Positions 32,796 to 41,315 of a stretch of 64,000 bases of DNA are shown in pieces. The stretch is from contig CAJTRO010000015.1 in NCBI GenBank assembly GCA_910579015.1, forward strand, positions 1 through 64,000, written 5' to 3'. The position numbers were made by a program, and so were the translations under genes. The first letter of the stretch is position 1. Each line of letters starts with the position of its first letter. The notes beneath the pieces were generated by a model. It saw only the letters and a list, made by a program, of their open reading frames with translations. It did not search any database and had not been told where the DNA came from. Source of the DNA: an uncultured Dorea sp. Its GTDB lineage: Bacteria > Bacillota_A > Clostridia > Lachnospirales > Lachnospiraceae.

Positions 32796-34133
32796 ATGGA
32801 AGAGGCGCTCATTAAGAGAGTGATGCCGCACAGCATAGAGGCGGAGCAGTCTGTGGTAGGGGCGATGCTGATGGACAAGGACGCCATAACAACTTCGTCT
32901 GAGATCATCAGCGGGAGTGATTTCTACCAGAGTGCTTACGGCGTGATCTTCGACGCTATGGTGGAACTGTATAATGAAGGGAAGCCGGTGGATCTGGTTA
33001 CTTTGCAGGAGAGGCTCAGGGAGAAGGACGTTCCGCCGGAGGTTGCAAGCCTTGAGTTCGTCAAGGATCTGGTGACGGCGGCGCTGACTTCGGCGAATGT
33101 AAAGTTCTATGCGCAGATCGTGGCGGATAAGTCGTTGCTGCGGAGGCTGATCCGGCTGAATGAGGAGATCGCCAATACCTGTTATGCAGGCAAGGAGCCG
33201 TTAGAGGCGGTGCTTGAGAAGACGGAGAGATCTATATTCGAACTTTTGCAGAGACGCAGTACAGAGGATTTTGTGCCGATCAGGCAGGTGGTGTTAAACG
33301 CTCTTGAACGGATCGAGAAGGCGTCGAAGATGAAGGGGACGGTGACGGGCATACCGACCGGATTTATCGACCTGGATTATAAGCTGTCGGGACTTCAACC
33401 CTCGGATCTTGTGCTGATCGCGGCCCGGCCTTCGATGGGAAAGACCGCGTTTGTGCTGAATATCGCCCAGTATATCGCGTTTAAGAAGAACAAGAGTGTT
33501 GCGGTATTCAGTCTTGAGATGTCGAAGGAACAGCTGGTGAACCGTCTGTTCTCTCTGGAATCCCAGGTAGATGCCCAGGCGATCCGGACGGGTAACATGA
33601 AGGATTCGGACTGGGAGAAGCTGATAGAGGGAGCGGGGATCATCGGAAAGTCCAGGCTTATTATCGACGACACTCCGGGTATCTCAATCTCTGAACTGCG
33701 TTCTAAGTGCAGAAAGTACAAGCTGGAGCAGGGGCTTGATATTGTGATCATCGACTACTTGCAGTTGATGACGGGAAGCGTAGGCAGGAGTTCGGAATCC
33801 AGACAACAGGAGATATCGGAGATCTCACGTTCTCTGAAGGGGCTTGCAAGAGAGCTGAGTGTTCCGGTGGTTGCTCTGTCCCAGCTGAGCCGTGCGGTGG
33901 AACAGCGCCCTGATAAGCGCCCGATGCTTTCAGACTTGCGTGAATCCGGGGCGATCGAGCAGGATGCCGACGTGGTGATGTTCATATATCGTGATGAATA
34001 TTATAATAAAGATTCCGAATTTAAGAAGCAGGCCGAGATCATCATCGCCAAGCAAAGAAACGGTCCGGTGGGGACCGTCAATCTGGCATGGCTTGGTGAA
34101 TACACGAAGTTTGCGAACTTAAGCAGAGAATAA
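32796..34133 (+). CDS. dnaB: Replicative DNA helicase DnaB
   Basis: 445 residues. The N-terminal domain starts with PHSIEAEQSVVGAMLMD; the RecA-like ATPase has Walker A ARPSMGKTAF, VFSLEMSKEQ, Walker B IVIIDYLQLM, and SDLRESGAIEQDADVVMFI. It unwinds DNA ahead of the replication fork as a hexamer. AGAGGGGATAAC precedes the ATG. Last gene of the operon. Confidence 0.97.
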   Translation: MEEALIKRVMPHSIEAEQSVVGAMLMDKDAITTSSEIISGSDFYQSAYGVIFDAMVELYNEGKPVDLVTLQERLREKDVPPEVASLEFVKDLVTAALTSANVKFYAQIVADKSLLRRLIRLNEEIANTCYAGKEPLEAVLEKTERSIFELLQRRSTEDFVPIRQVVLNALERIEKASKMKGTVTGIPTGFIDLDYKLSGLQPSDLVLIAARPSMGKTAFVLNIAQYIAFKKNKSVAVFSLEMSKEQLVNRLFSLESQVDAQAIRTGNMKDSDWEKLIEGAGIIGKSRLIIDDTPGISISELRSKCRKYKLEQGLDIVIIDYLQLMTGSVGRSSESRQQEISEISRSLKGLARELSVPVVALSQLSRAVEQRPDKRPMLSDLRESGAIEQDADVVMFIYRDEYYNKDSEFKKQAEIIIAKQRNGPVGTVNLAWLGEYTKFANLSRE

Positions 34134-34137
34134 ATAC

Positions 34138-34194
34138 TGCTCCTCTGTACATTCGTTAAGGATATCCCTCAATGTCTGTACAGAGGAGCATTTG
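34138..34194. terminator. Bidirectional terminator between convergent dnaB and a hypothetical gene
   Basis: TGCTCCTCTGTACA (34138-34151) and TGTACAGAGGAGCA (34177-34190) form a perfect 14-bp stem with a 25-base loop, followed by TTTG. Confidence 0.7.
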
Positions 34195-34201
34195 TCTGAT
34201 G

Positions 34202-34561
34202 TCAGGCGGGCAGGAAGAAGCGTTTGAACTTTTCAACCGGGCCGTTCTCTGCCGCGTTCTTCCGGTAGGTCTGCTGCTGGCGGATCAGTTGATCCAGCTT
34301 GCGGAATTCCTCTTCCTCCCGGTGCTCTTTGGCGTCGAGCAGGAAGGACATCTCTCTGGTGATCATGGACAGCAGCACTTCATTATTATTTTCAAGCATC
34401 CGTTTCAGGTGCAGCTGGTCGCGAGTCCGCCGGATATCCGGGATCAGCGCCTTCAACTCTTCGAACGGAACGCCTTGCTCGTACAGTTCCCTGATACAGT
34501 TAAATAATCTGATATCATCCTTTGTCTCCCTCTTTAATTGTTCTAATGCTTTGTTGCTCAT
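34202..34561 (-). CDS. Hypothetical protein, 119 aa, helical and charged
   Basis: No family recognised. ATG 34561 follows GGGGGTAT, and a minus-strand promoter lies at 34625-34652. The protein has no signal peptide or membrane helix and is dominated by amphipathic Glu/Lys/Arg/Leu-rich helices (EQLKRETKDDIRLFNCIREL, then FEELKALIPDIRRTRDQL and AKEHREEEEFRKLDQLI), suggesting a coiled coil. It ends KFKRFFLPA. It stands alone between two terminator regions. Confidence 0.6.
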   Translation of the reverse strand: MSNKALEQLKRETKDDIRLFNCIRELYEQGVPFEELKALIPDIRRTRDQLHLKRMLENNNEVLLSMITREMSFLLDAKEHREEEEFRKLDQLIRQQQTYRKNAAENGPVEKFKRFFLPA

Positions 34562-34624
34562 GGTTTTATACCCCCTTGTCAGAAAACTTGTCCTGTCTGT
34601 CTGCTGTTTATATCAGGCGTCTAT

Positions 34625-34652
34625 ATCATAGCATGTCCGGTCTGCGAAACAA
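34625..34652 (-). promoter_or_regulatory. Promoter of the 119-residue hypothetical gene
   Basis: Minus strand TTGTTT, 16-bp spacer, TATGAT. The 34653-34789 stretch shows nothing else recognisable. Confidence 0.45.
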
Positions 34653-34789
34653 GTAAAAGGGCGTCGCCTGGGCGAGCGGTTTGTTGACATGAAAACACAG
34701 GAATTGTGGATTTGGGGGAAGCTTTTGGCCGTGGCTGTGGAAAACCACGGAGAATCTGGGAGAGTATGTGAGAATATGCAAAATGATGC

Positions 34790-34839
34790 AAAAAAAGAAA
34801 GGTCTGTAACAAGAATCAAGTCTTGTACAGCACCTTTTC
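34790..34839 (-). terminator. Terminator of the ferredoxin gene
   Basis: Minus strand AAAGGTGCTGTACAAGA pairs with TTCTTGTTACAGACCTTT, then C and a run of seven T. Confidence 0.8.
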
Positions 34840-34868
34840 TTTTTATCTTCTCATTATCGGTGGGCTTA

Positions 34869-35039
34869 TTAACCCTGAGAAATAGCTCCTGTAGGACACT
34901 GAGCAGCGCAAGCGCCACAGTCCACACAAGCGTCAGCATCAATCTCAAAATGATCTGCGCCCTGAGAAATAGCGCCAACTGGACATTCAGCTTCACATGC
35001 TCCACAGCTAACACATTCATCACTAATTACGTGTGCCAT
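34869..35039 (-). CDS. 2[4Fe-4S] ferredoxin, 56 aa
   Basis: A short gene read directly from the minus strand: 56 codons from ATG 35039 (AAGGAGG upstream) to TAA. It contains two CxxCxxCxxxCP motifs, CVSCGACEAECP and CVDCGACAAQCP, each followed by an almost identical GAISQG, the internal duplication of clostridial ferredoxins. It carries low-potential electrons in the cytoplasm for hydrogenase, PFOR and similar enzymes. It is monocistronic with its own terminator. Confidence 0.95.
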   Translation of the reverse strand: MAHVISDECVSCGACEAECPVGAISQGADHFEIDADACVDCGACAAQCPTGAISQG

Positions 35040-35251
35040 TGGTATGTACCCTCCTTTTTAAATTTGATAAAACTAAGGCTTATTCGGCCTACCAATATCA
35101 TAATACAAAAGGCGGAAATATACAAGAGAAAGTAAAAGCTTTTAGCATAGAAAAAGCTTATAAAAAATTAAGAATTTTTTCAACAATTTTCCCCGGATTT
35201 GGTGTATAGTTGTGTTTGTTGATATTTTTTAATAATAGGGAGAGATGTATC

Positions 35252-36604
35252 ATGAAAAAGTTACGCAGTATCATGGCTGTCATAGTCTGCACGGCGATGT
35301 GCGCGTGTGCGTGTGCTGCTTCAGAAGATGCAGACACTACAGATAAGCCAAAGGTTCAGGCAGAGGATACAGGAAAAGATAAGGCGGATAAGAAAGAGAA
35401 GGAATACCAGAAGAAGCTGGATATGATCAGCCCTTCGGCATACGATAATGTGATGGGGCTCAAGCTTCCGGAAGGGACGGCGCTGTCCGTGATCGGCAAG
35501 GCGAAGGGAGAGCCCTACTGGGACGAAGTGGAGAAGGGAGCCTTGCAGGCGGTAGACGATATCAATGAGAACCTTGGGTATGAAGGCAAGGATAAGGTGA
35601 AGGTGACATACAGCGCGCCGGGGACGCCGGATAGTGTAGACGAGCAGGTGAATATTCTGGATGAGGAGCTTGCCAGGTATCCGGCGGCGGTTGCGATCGC
35701 CATTGCGGACGCCAAGGCGTGCGAGGTGCAGTTCGATCTGGCGGCAGAAAGTGATATCCCGGTTGTGGCCTTTGATTCCGGGAGCGATTATCAGGGCTTG
35801 ATGGCGACGGTGGAGACCGACAACCTCTCGGCGGCAAGAGAGGCGGCAAAGAGGATGGCAGAGCTTGTTGAGGATTCCGGCGAGATCATTCTCTTCATCC
35901 ATGATTCCAAATCGGAATCGGCGATGAGCCGGGAGAACGGGTTTAAGGAGGAGCTGGCGGCCAATCATCCGGACGTCACGGTTGCAGAGGTCTGTTATCT
36001 GGACGGGATGGCTGATATGAAGGAGAAGATTGCGGCTGAGATTAACGGGGGAACCTGGAGCCTGAACCCTGATGCGGGAATCCGGACGGCCTCCCCGACA
36101 TCCGATACGGCGGGCGCAGAAGGAGAGGATCCTGCTGTTCCCGCCGACGGGCAGGAAGCGCGGCAGACCAACGGGCAGGAAGCACAGCAGACCGACGGGG
36201 CGGTTAGCGCGGAGACGATTACAGAAGAGGATATAACAGACTATATCTTCGGGAAGCACCCGGACGTGAAAGGGATCTATGCCACCAATGGTGAGGCCGT
36301 GCGTCTTGCGTTAGATGTCATGGAACGGTATGAGAAGGAGCTTGCTTTGATCGGCTATGACGCAGATGCAGATGAGATAGAGGCTCTTCAGAATGGACAG
36401 GCAGATGCATTGGTTGTGCAGAATCCTTTCGGAATGGGGTACGCGGCAGTCATAGCAGCCGCGCGAGCCGCGCTTTCCATGGGAAATGAGGCGGTTGTCG
36501 ATACGGGATATTTCTGGCTTACGAAGGAGAAGCTCGAAGACGACAGTATCCAGAAGATGCTCTATGCGAAAGGGAGTTCCTCGCGCAGGTTCCGCTGGAT
36601 ATAG
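35252..36604 (+). CDS. Sugar-type periplasmic binding lipoprotein (Peripla_BP_4) with low-complexity insert
   Basis: 450 residues. A lipoprotein-like signal sits near residues 1-22 with several Cys in CTAMCACACAAS, so the exact lipobox is ambiguous. A Lys/Asp-rich linker follows. The two-lobed binding fold is visible: LSVIGKAKGEPYWDEVEKGA, VAIAIADAKA, IPVVAFDSGSDY, KGIYATNGEAVRLAL, LALIGYDADADEIEAL and ADALVVQNPFGMGYAA. Residues about 277-322 are a Gly/Glu/Gln/Ala/Thr insert with DGQEARQTNGQEAQQTDG, placed inside the second lobe. No ABC permease or ATPase gene is adjacent, so this is an orphan receptor; it could serve a transporter elsewhere or a sensor kinase. Confidence 0.82.
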   Translation: MKKLRSIMAVIVCTAMCACACAASEDADTTDKPKVQAEDTGKDKADKKEKEYQKKLDMISPSAYDNVMGLKLPEGTALSVIGKAKGEPYWDEVEKGALQAVDDINENLGYEGKDKVKVTYSAPGTPDSVDEQVNILDEELARYPAAVAIAIADAKACEVQFDLAAESDIPVVAFDSGSDYQGLMATVETDNLSAAREAAKRMAELVEDSGEIILFIHDSKSESAMSRENGFKEELAANHPDVTVAEVCYLDGMADMKEKIAAEINGGTWSLNPDAGIRTASPTSDTAGAEGEDPAVPADGQEARQTNGQEAQQTDGAVSAETITEEDITDYIFGKHPDVKGIYATNGEAVRLALDVMERYEKELALIGYDADADEIEALQNGQADALVVQNPFGMGYAAVIAAARAALSMGNEAVVDTGYFWLTKEKLEDDSIQKMLYAKGSSSRRFRWI

Positions 36605-36618
36605 CGATGGGCTATTAA

Positions 36619-36686
36619 AGAGATGGCATATCAACAAAAAGACAGGTCTCATATGAAACCTGTCTTTTTGTTGATATGCCATCTCT
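36619..36686. terminator. Bidirectional terminator built from a perfect inverted repeat with 29-bp arms
   Basis: Arms 36619-36647 and 36658-36686 are perfect reverse complements around CTCATATGAA. The inner part (GACAGGT/ACCTGTC flanked by AAAAA and TTTTT) is a classical bidirectional terminator for the convergent genes; the outer 17 bp extend the stem far beyond need. Confidence 0.88.
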
Positions 36687-36767
36687 GTATTGTGGATGTT
36701 CTGATACCGACATGCTAATATTATATTAAGATTACTAGCAAGATCAGTGATATCAGCAAAATATATT

Positions 36768-38051
36768 TCAATCAGCGGCATCTTCCCCGTCTTCGGGAAG
36801 CGCCTCCGGAAGGTACAGATGTACGAGTTCAATTCGGTTCTTATCCAGCTTCTCAACAACCATATGGATGCCGTCCTCCGTGTCAAGTGTATCGCCGGTC
36901 TCCGGAAGGCGGTCAAGCCTTTCGATGATAAATCCGCCCAGCGAATCATACTCATCAGAATTAAGGTCAAGATCCAGCCGGTCATTCAAGTCGTCCAGGT
37001 TGATAGAACCTTCTACAATATACTCGCGTTCGTCAATCTCCTGAATAAAATCTTCTTCATTCTCATCATACTCGTCGTGGATCTCACCGACAATCTCCTC
37101 CAGGATATCCTCAAGGGTGATCAGTCCGGCCGTCTCGCCGTATTCGTCCAGCACGATCGCGATGTTAAATGAAGCCTGACGCATCTCCACAAGAAGCTCT
37201 GATATGCTCTTATACTCGTAGGTGAAATATGCTTCTCTTAAGATGTCTTCTATATGAAATCCCTTGGTGTTGTCATATAACAGCAGATCCTTCATATTAA
37301 TAGTACCAACCACATTATCCGTAGTATCCCGGAATACCGGAAGACGCGTATACTTGTCTTCGCGGAATATACCGATCAGTTCATTATAGGTACTGTTGAT
37401 ATCTGCAAATGTTACATGGACGCGGGGAACCATCACATCCTTTGCTCTGGCATCGCCCAGATCAAACACATTATTGATCATCTCCCGCTCGTCGGATTCT
37501 ATGACTCCGTCCTCATGACTTACATCTACGATCGTCCGAAGCTCCGTCTCTGTCATGGCAGTCTGACGGGCGTTGGGATCGACGCGGAGAAGAAACAGTA
37601 TACCGATGGAGAGGCCGTTGATGATAAAGATAAACGGCGTCATAATCTTCATGAATATACTGATGACCGGTGCATATAGCAGAGCCATCTTCTCGGAATG
37701 TATGGTGGCCATAGTCTTGGGGGTAATCTCCCCAAACAATAGGATCAATACGGTCAGGATACCGCTTGCGGCCGCGACCATGGAGCCTCCAAAGCTGTAA
37801 GCAAGTGAAGTAGTCAGGGATGCCGCGGACAGATTGACGATATTGTTGCCGATGAGGATCGCGCTCAGCATCTTGCCGGAATCCTCTGTTATTGCAAGAA
37901 CTTTTCTGGCACGCTTGCTGCCTTCGTCAACCAATGTGCGGATCCGTATCTTATTCACGGTGGTCAATGCTGTCTCGGCTGATGAGAAAAATGCGGAGAG
38001 CAGCAGTAAAATTAACAGAATAATGAGTTGTATGGCGTCACTCGAGTCCAA
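36768..38051 (-). CDS. CNNM-domain/CBS-pair/CorC-HlyC membrane protein (hemolysin-type family)
   Basis: 427 residues. The N-terminal CNNM domain has about four membrane segments (LIILLILLLLSAFFSSAETA, then ILTVLILLFGEITPKTMAT). A pair of CBS domains follows (RVHVTFADINSTYNEL; ISELLVEMRQASFNIAIVL), then the CorC_HlyC domain (GSINLDDLNDRLDLDL). Relatives export Mg2+ or Co2+ and bind adenine nucleotides at the CBS pair. An acidic tail (PEALPEDGEDAAD) ends the protein. The start is TTG 38051 behind AAGGAG, since the frame has a stop four codons upstream and no ATG. Confidence 0.9.
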   Translation of the reverse strand: MDSSDAIQLIILLILLLLSAFFSSAETALTTVNKIRIRTLVDEGSKRARKVLAITEDSGKMLSAILIGNNIVNLSAASLTTSLAYSFGGSMVAAASGILTVLILLFGEITPKTMATIHSEKMALLYAPVISIFMKIMTPFIFIINGLSIGILFLLRVDPNARQTAMTETELRTIVDVSHEDGVIESDEREMINNVFDLGDARAKDVMVPRVHVTFADINSTYNELIGIFREDKYTRLPVFRDTTDNVVGTINMKDLLLYDNTKGFHIEDILREAYFTYEYKSISELLVEMRQASFNIAIVLDEYGETAGLITLEDILEEIVGEIHDEYDENEEDFIQEIDEREYIVEGSINLDDLNDRLDLDLNSDEYDSLGGFIIERLDRLPETGDTLDTEDGIHMVVEKLDKNRIELVHLYLPEALPEDGEDAAD

Positions 38052-38093
38052 TTGATCAATTCACTCCTTTTTTATTTAAAATCACTTGGAAAT

Positions 38094-38122
38094 AATATAC
38101 CGCATTTATTCGGATTTTGCAA
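38094..38122 (-). promoter_or_regulatory. Promoter of the CNNM/CorC gene
   Basis: Minus strand TTGCAA, 17-bp spacer, TATATT. Confidence 0.65.
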
Positions 38123-38129
38123 GAGTACA

Positions 38130-38158
38130 TTGAATTTGATTATTAATTAGTGTATGCT
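38130..38158 (+). promoter_or_regulatory. Promoter of the murB operon
   Basis: TTGAAT, 17-bp spacer, TATGCT, only eight bases from the divergent -35 of the CNNM gene. Confidence 0.65.
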
Positions 38159-38176
38159 TAGAGGTAGAAAATTTTA

Positions 38177-39109
38177 ATGGAAGAGATGGAGAATAATATG
38201 GAGCAGAAGATATATAATAGATTAGCGGAGATTATACCGCAGGAGCGCATGAAGTTTGACGAGCCGATGAAGGAGCATACCACATTCCGGATCGGAGGGG
38301 CGGCAGAGGTGTTTGTAATGCCGGGAAGCGCCGAGGAAGTCCGGGCGGTGGTCCGGGTGTGCCGTGAAGAACAGGTTCCTTATTATGTACTGGGAAACGG
38401 CAGTAATCTTCTGGTGTCCGACCGGGGTGTACAAGGAGTGGTGATACAGCTCGGGAAAGAGATGAAGGAGATCCAGGCGGAAGGAGAGTCGATAACGGCC
38501 CAGGCGGGCGCGCTTCTGTCTGCGGTTGCGAACCGGGCGCTTGAGGAAGGGCTTACCGGCTTCGAGTTTGCGGCGGGGATTCCGGGAAGTCTTGGCGGAG
38601 CCTGCGTGATGAATGCAGGAGCCTACGGCGGTGAGATGAAGGATGTGATCGAAAATGTCACGGTACTTGCGCCGGATGGGGAGATCCTTACGATCCCGGG
38701 AGAGAAGATGGAATTTGGATACAGGACCAGTATTGCTGCCGGTAAGGGGTATATTGTTCTGGAAGCGCAGATACGCCTGCGAAGAGGGCAGAAGGATGAG
38801 ATCAAAGCGGTGATGGACGACTTAAGAGAGCGCCGTCTCACCAAGCAGCCTCTGGAATATCCGAGTGCGGGAAGTACGTTCAAGAGACCGGAGGGATATT
38901 TTGCGGGAAAGCTGATACAGGATGCGGGACTTCGCGGATTTTCCTTTGGCGGAGCGCAGGTGTCGGAGAAGCATTGTGGATTTGTGATCAACAGAGACGG
39001 CGCGACGGCGGCCGATGTGGCGGGGCTGATGCAGAGAGTGTCTGATACGGTAGAGGAAAAGTTCGGGGTACGGCTGGAACCCGAGGTGAAGAGACTGGGA
39101 GAGTTCTAA
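38177..39109 (+). CDS. murB: UDP-N-acetylenolpyruvoylglucosamine reductase MurB
   Basis: Reduces the enolpyruvyl product of MurA to UDP-MurNAc using NADPH and FAD. 310 residues from ATG 38177 (AGAGG 12 bases upstream); ATGs at 38186 and 38198 are alternatives, the latter 8 bases after ATGGAG. FAD-domain signatures: HTTFRIGGAAEVFVMP, YYVLGNGSNLLVSDRGVQGV, GIPGSLGGACVMNAGAYGGE. The active-site Ser lies in SAGSTFKRPEG and the C-terminal Glu in PEVKRLGEF. rapZ begins one base after the stop. Confidence 0.95.
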   Translation: MEEMENNMEQKIYNRLAEIIPQERMKFDEPMKEHTTFRIGGAAEVFVMPGSAEEVRAVVRVCREEQVPYYVLGNGSNLLVSDRGVQGVVIQLGKEMKEIQAEGESITAQAGALLSAVANRALEEGLTGFEFAAGIPGSLGGACVMNAGAYGGEMKDVIENVTVLAPDGEILTIPGEKMEFGYRTSIAAGKGYIVLEAQIRLRRGQKDEIKAVMDDLRERRLTKQPLEYPSAGSTFKRPEGYFAGKLIQDAGLRGFSFGGAQVSEKHCGFVINRDGATAADVAGLMQRVSDTVEEKFGVRLEPEVKRLGEF

Positions 39110-39110
39110 G

Positions 39111-39992
39111 ATGAGATGTGTGATTGTTACGGGAATGTCAGGCGCGGGGAAGAGTACGGCGCTTAAGATGCTTGAGGATGTCGGGTATTTCTGCGTGGAT
39201 AATCTCCCGGTGCCGCTGATCCCCAAGATGGCTGATCTGCTGCGCGTGCCGGGGACAGAGCTTAACAAGGCGGCGCTGGGAGTGGATATCAGGAGCGGGC
39301 AGAGCCTTGAGGAGATGGCGGAGGTTCTTGGCGAGCTGGATAAGACGGGGATGAAGTATGAGATTTTGTTTCTGGAATCCTCCGACCATGTACTGATCAA
39401 GAGATATAAGGAGACAAGAAGGTTTCACCCGCTGGCAGGCAATGAAGGGCGCGTGGATCAAGGGATAGGGAAAGAGAGAGCGCGGATCCGGTTCTTAAGA
39501 GACCGGGCGGATTATCTGATCGACACGAGCCATATGCTTACGAGAGAGTTGAAGGCGGAGCTGAATAAGATATTTGTTCGGAACAAGGAATATAAGAATC
39601 TGTATATCTCCGTGCTTTCTTTTGGATTCAAATACGGGCTTCCGACGGACGCGGACCTGGTGTTTGATGTGCGTTTCCTTCCGAATCCCTACTATATTGA
39701 TGAGCTCAGGCCTCAGAGCGGCAACGACAGGGAGGTCCGGGATTATGTCATGAGTAATCCAAAGTCCGGCGAGTTTCTTAAGAAGCTTACGGATCTGGTG
39801 GAGTTTCTGATCCCCAACTATGTCCAGGAGGGAAAGACGCAGCTCGTGATCGGGATCGGGTGTACCGGGGGCAAGCACCGCTCGGTTACACTGGCCAATG
39901 AATTGTTCGAGGAACTCAAAGAAAACGAGAATTATGGTATACGGGTTGAGCACAGGGACATCGGGAAGGATGCGATCACGAAAGGGAGATAA
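39111..39992 (+). CDS. rapZ: RNase adapter/nucleotide-binding protein RapZ
   Basis: 293 residues. Walker A GMSGAGKSTAL is followed by DVGYFCVDNLP and, near the C-terminus, IGCTGGKHRSVTLA. In enterobacteria RapZ directs RNase E to the GlmZ small RNA; in Firmicutes the homologue YvcJ binds GTP and affects competence, so the adapter function is not assumed here. Part of the conserved murB-rapZ-whiA cluster, with two-base spacing to whiA. Confidence 0.93.
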   Translation: MRCVIVTGMSGAGKSTALKMLEDVGYFCVDNLPVPLIPKMADLLRVPGTELNKAALGVDIRSGQSLEEMAEVLGELDKTGMKYEILFLESSDHVLIKRYKETRRFHPLAGNEGRVDQGIGKERARIRFLRDRADYLIDTSHMLTRELKAELNKIFVRNKEYKNLYISVLSFGFKYGLPTDADLVFDVRFLPNPYYIDELRPQSGNDREVRDYVMSNPKSGEFLKKLTDLVEFLIPNYVQEGKTQLVIGIGCTGGKHRSVTLANELFEELKENENYGIRVEHRDIGKDAITKGR

Positions 39993-39994
39993 GG

Positions 39995-40873
39995 ATGTCA
40001 TTTTCGGGCAGGATCAGGGAAGAGTTAGCGGGACATTATGTGAAAGCGAGGCACTGCCGGCTGGCAGAATTGTCAGCATTTATCCATATGTCCGGGGAAT
40101 TTTATGAGGACAGAAGAGGCATATGCGGTATAAGGTTTCACACGGAAAATTTTACAGTTGCAAGAAAATGCTTTACATTATTGAGAAAAACATTTAATAT
40201 AGGAACAGGTATCGTAGTCCATAAAAATATGACGAAGGGAAGTTCAAGTTATGATATCTATGCCAAAGGAGAAGAACTGCTTGCAGTTAAGAATGCAATG
40301 GTACAGGCCGTGTGCTGTAAGAGGGCTTATATCCGCGGCGCATTTATCACAGCAGGTTCTATGAGTGATCCAGGCAAGTCTTATCATTTTGAGATTGTCT
40401 GTAATACGTTAGAGGAGGCGGAGTATCTCAGGAGCCTGATATGCGTCTTTGAACTGGATGGGAAGATCGTCGAGAGAAAGAGGAACTATGTCGTATATCT
40501 GAAGGAGGGCTCACAGATTGTGGATATTCTTAATGTTATGGAGGCGCATGTGGCGCTTCTTGAATTTGAGAATATCAGGATTATGAAGGATATGCGTAAT
40601 TCTGTCAACCGCAAGGTGAACTGTGAGACGGCGAACATTAATAAGACTGTATCTGCTGCTGTCAGGCAGATGGAAGACATCAAGTATATACGTGATACCG
40701 TTGGATTTGACAAGCTGCCGGAAGGATTGAAGGATGTCGCCCTTACACGTCTTGCATATCCGGACGCAACGTTGAAGGAACTGGGAGGTCTCCTGGCGTC
40801 CCCTGTGGGAAAGTCCGGGGTGAACCACCGGCTCAGGAAGTTAAGTGAGATAGCGGTAAAGTTAAGGGAATAG
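39995..40873 (+). CDS. whiA: DNA-binding protein WhiA
   Basis: 292 residues. The N-terminal LAGLIDADG-like region includes CRLAELSAFIHMSGEFYE, CCKRAYIRGAFITAGSMSDP and YHFEIVCNTLEEAEYL. The C-terminal helix-turn-helix has GLKDVALTRLAYPDATLKEL and GKSGVNHRLRKLSEIA. WhiA controls sporulation in actinomycetes and affects division and chromosome segregation in Bacillus. The order rapZ-whiA-HPr-like matches the Firmicutes yvcJ-yvcL-crh cluster. Confidence 0.95.
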   Translation: MSFSGRIREELAGHYVKARHCRLAELSAFIHMSGEFYEDRRGICGIRFHTENFTVARKCFTLLRKTFNIGTGIVVHKNMTKGSSSYDIYAKGEELLAVKNAMVQAVCCKRAYIRGAFITAGSMSDPGKSYHFEIVCNTLEEAEYLRSLICVFELDGKIVERKRNYVVYLKEGSQIVDILNVMEAHVALLEFENIRIMKDMRNSVNRKVNCETANINKTVSAAVRQMEDIKYIRDTVGFDKLPEGLKDVALTRLAYPDATLKELGGLLASPVGKSGVNHRLRKLSEIAVKLRE

Positions 40874-40892
40874 CAAGGAGGAGCAATTTTTT

Positions 40893-41150
40893 ATGACTAA
40901 GAAACCTGTTACTATTCAAAACAACATGGATATGGAGGATCGCCCAATCGCGCATCTGGTTCAGGAAGCAAGTCAGTATGCGAGTCAGGTGTTCATTGAG
41001 ATCGACAACAAGAAGATCAATGCGAAGAGCATTATGGGGATGATGAGCTTGAGGCTGCAAAAGGGCGAGTGTATTACAGTGGTAGCAGAGGGGAATGATG
41101 AGACTGAGGCTGTGGCAGGGATTGAGGATTTTCTTGTTGCAGGTAATTAA
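40893..41150 (+). CDS. HPr-like protein without the phosphorylatable His (Crh-like)
   Basis: 85 residues with the HPr fold. The active-site motif, LHARPA in HPr, reads MEDRPIAHLV, so the His that accepts phosphate from Enzyme I is a Glu. The regulatory Ser region is kept (KKINAKSIMGMMSL). This is the logic of Bacillus Crh, which has Gln at that position and works only through Ser-46 phosphorylation with CcpA. Its location after whiA is that of crh. Strong AAGGAGG before the ATG. Confidence 0.88.
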   Translation: MTKKPVTIQNNMDMEDRPIAHLVQEASQYASQVFIEIDNKKINAKSIMGMMSLRLQKGECITVVAEGNDETEAVAGIEDFLVAGN

Positions 41151-41262
41151 TTTGTATGTAATCGGATGGCGCCGTGAAGCAGGCCGGGCTTTTAAGAGCC
41201 GTATGACAGAAGGTGTGTTTTGAGAGAGATTCGAATGAATATACATAATTAGTAACTGGCGG

Positions 41263-41286
41263 GGGGTGTCGCAAGACGCCCCTTTT
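41263..41286 (+). terminator. Terminator of the murB-rapZ-whiA-HPr operon
   Basis: GGGGTGTC-GCAA-GACGCCCC followed by TTTT. Confidence 0.85.
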
Positions 41287-41315
41287 CCTGTATGAAATGT
41301 GAGGTGTTCATTTAT

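Noticed and set aside
34689..35135. Plus-strand frame of 148 codons across the ferredoxin gene
   Set aside because: The minus strand encodes two perfect CxxCxxCxxxCP ferredoxin motifs with its own SD and terminator.
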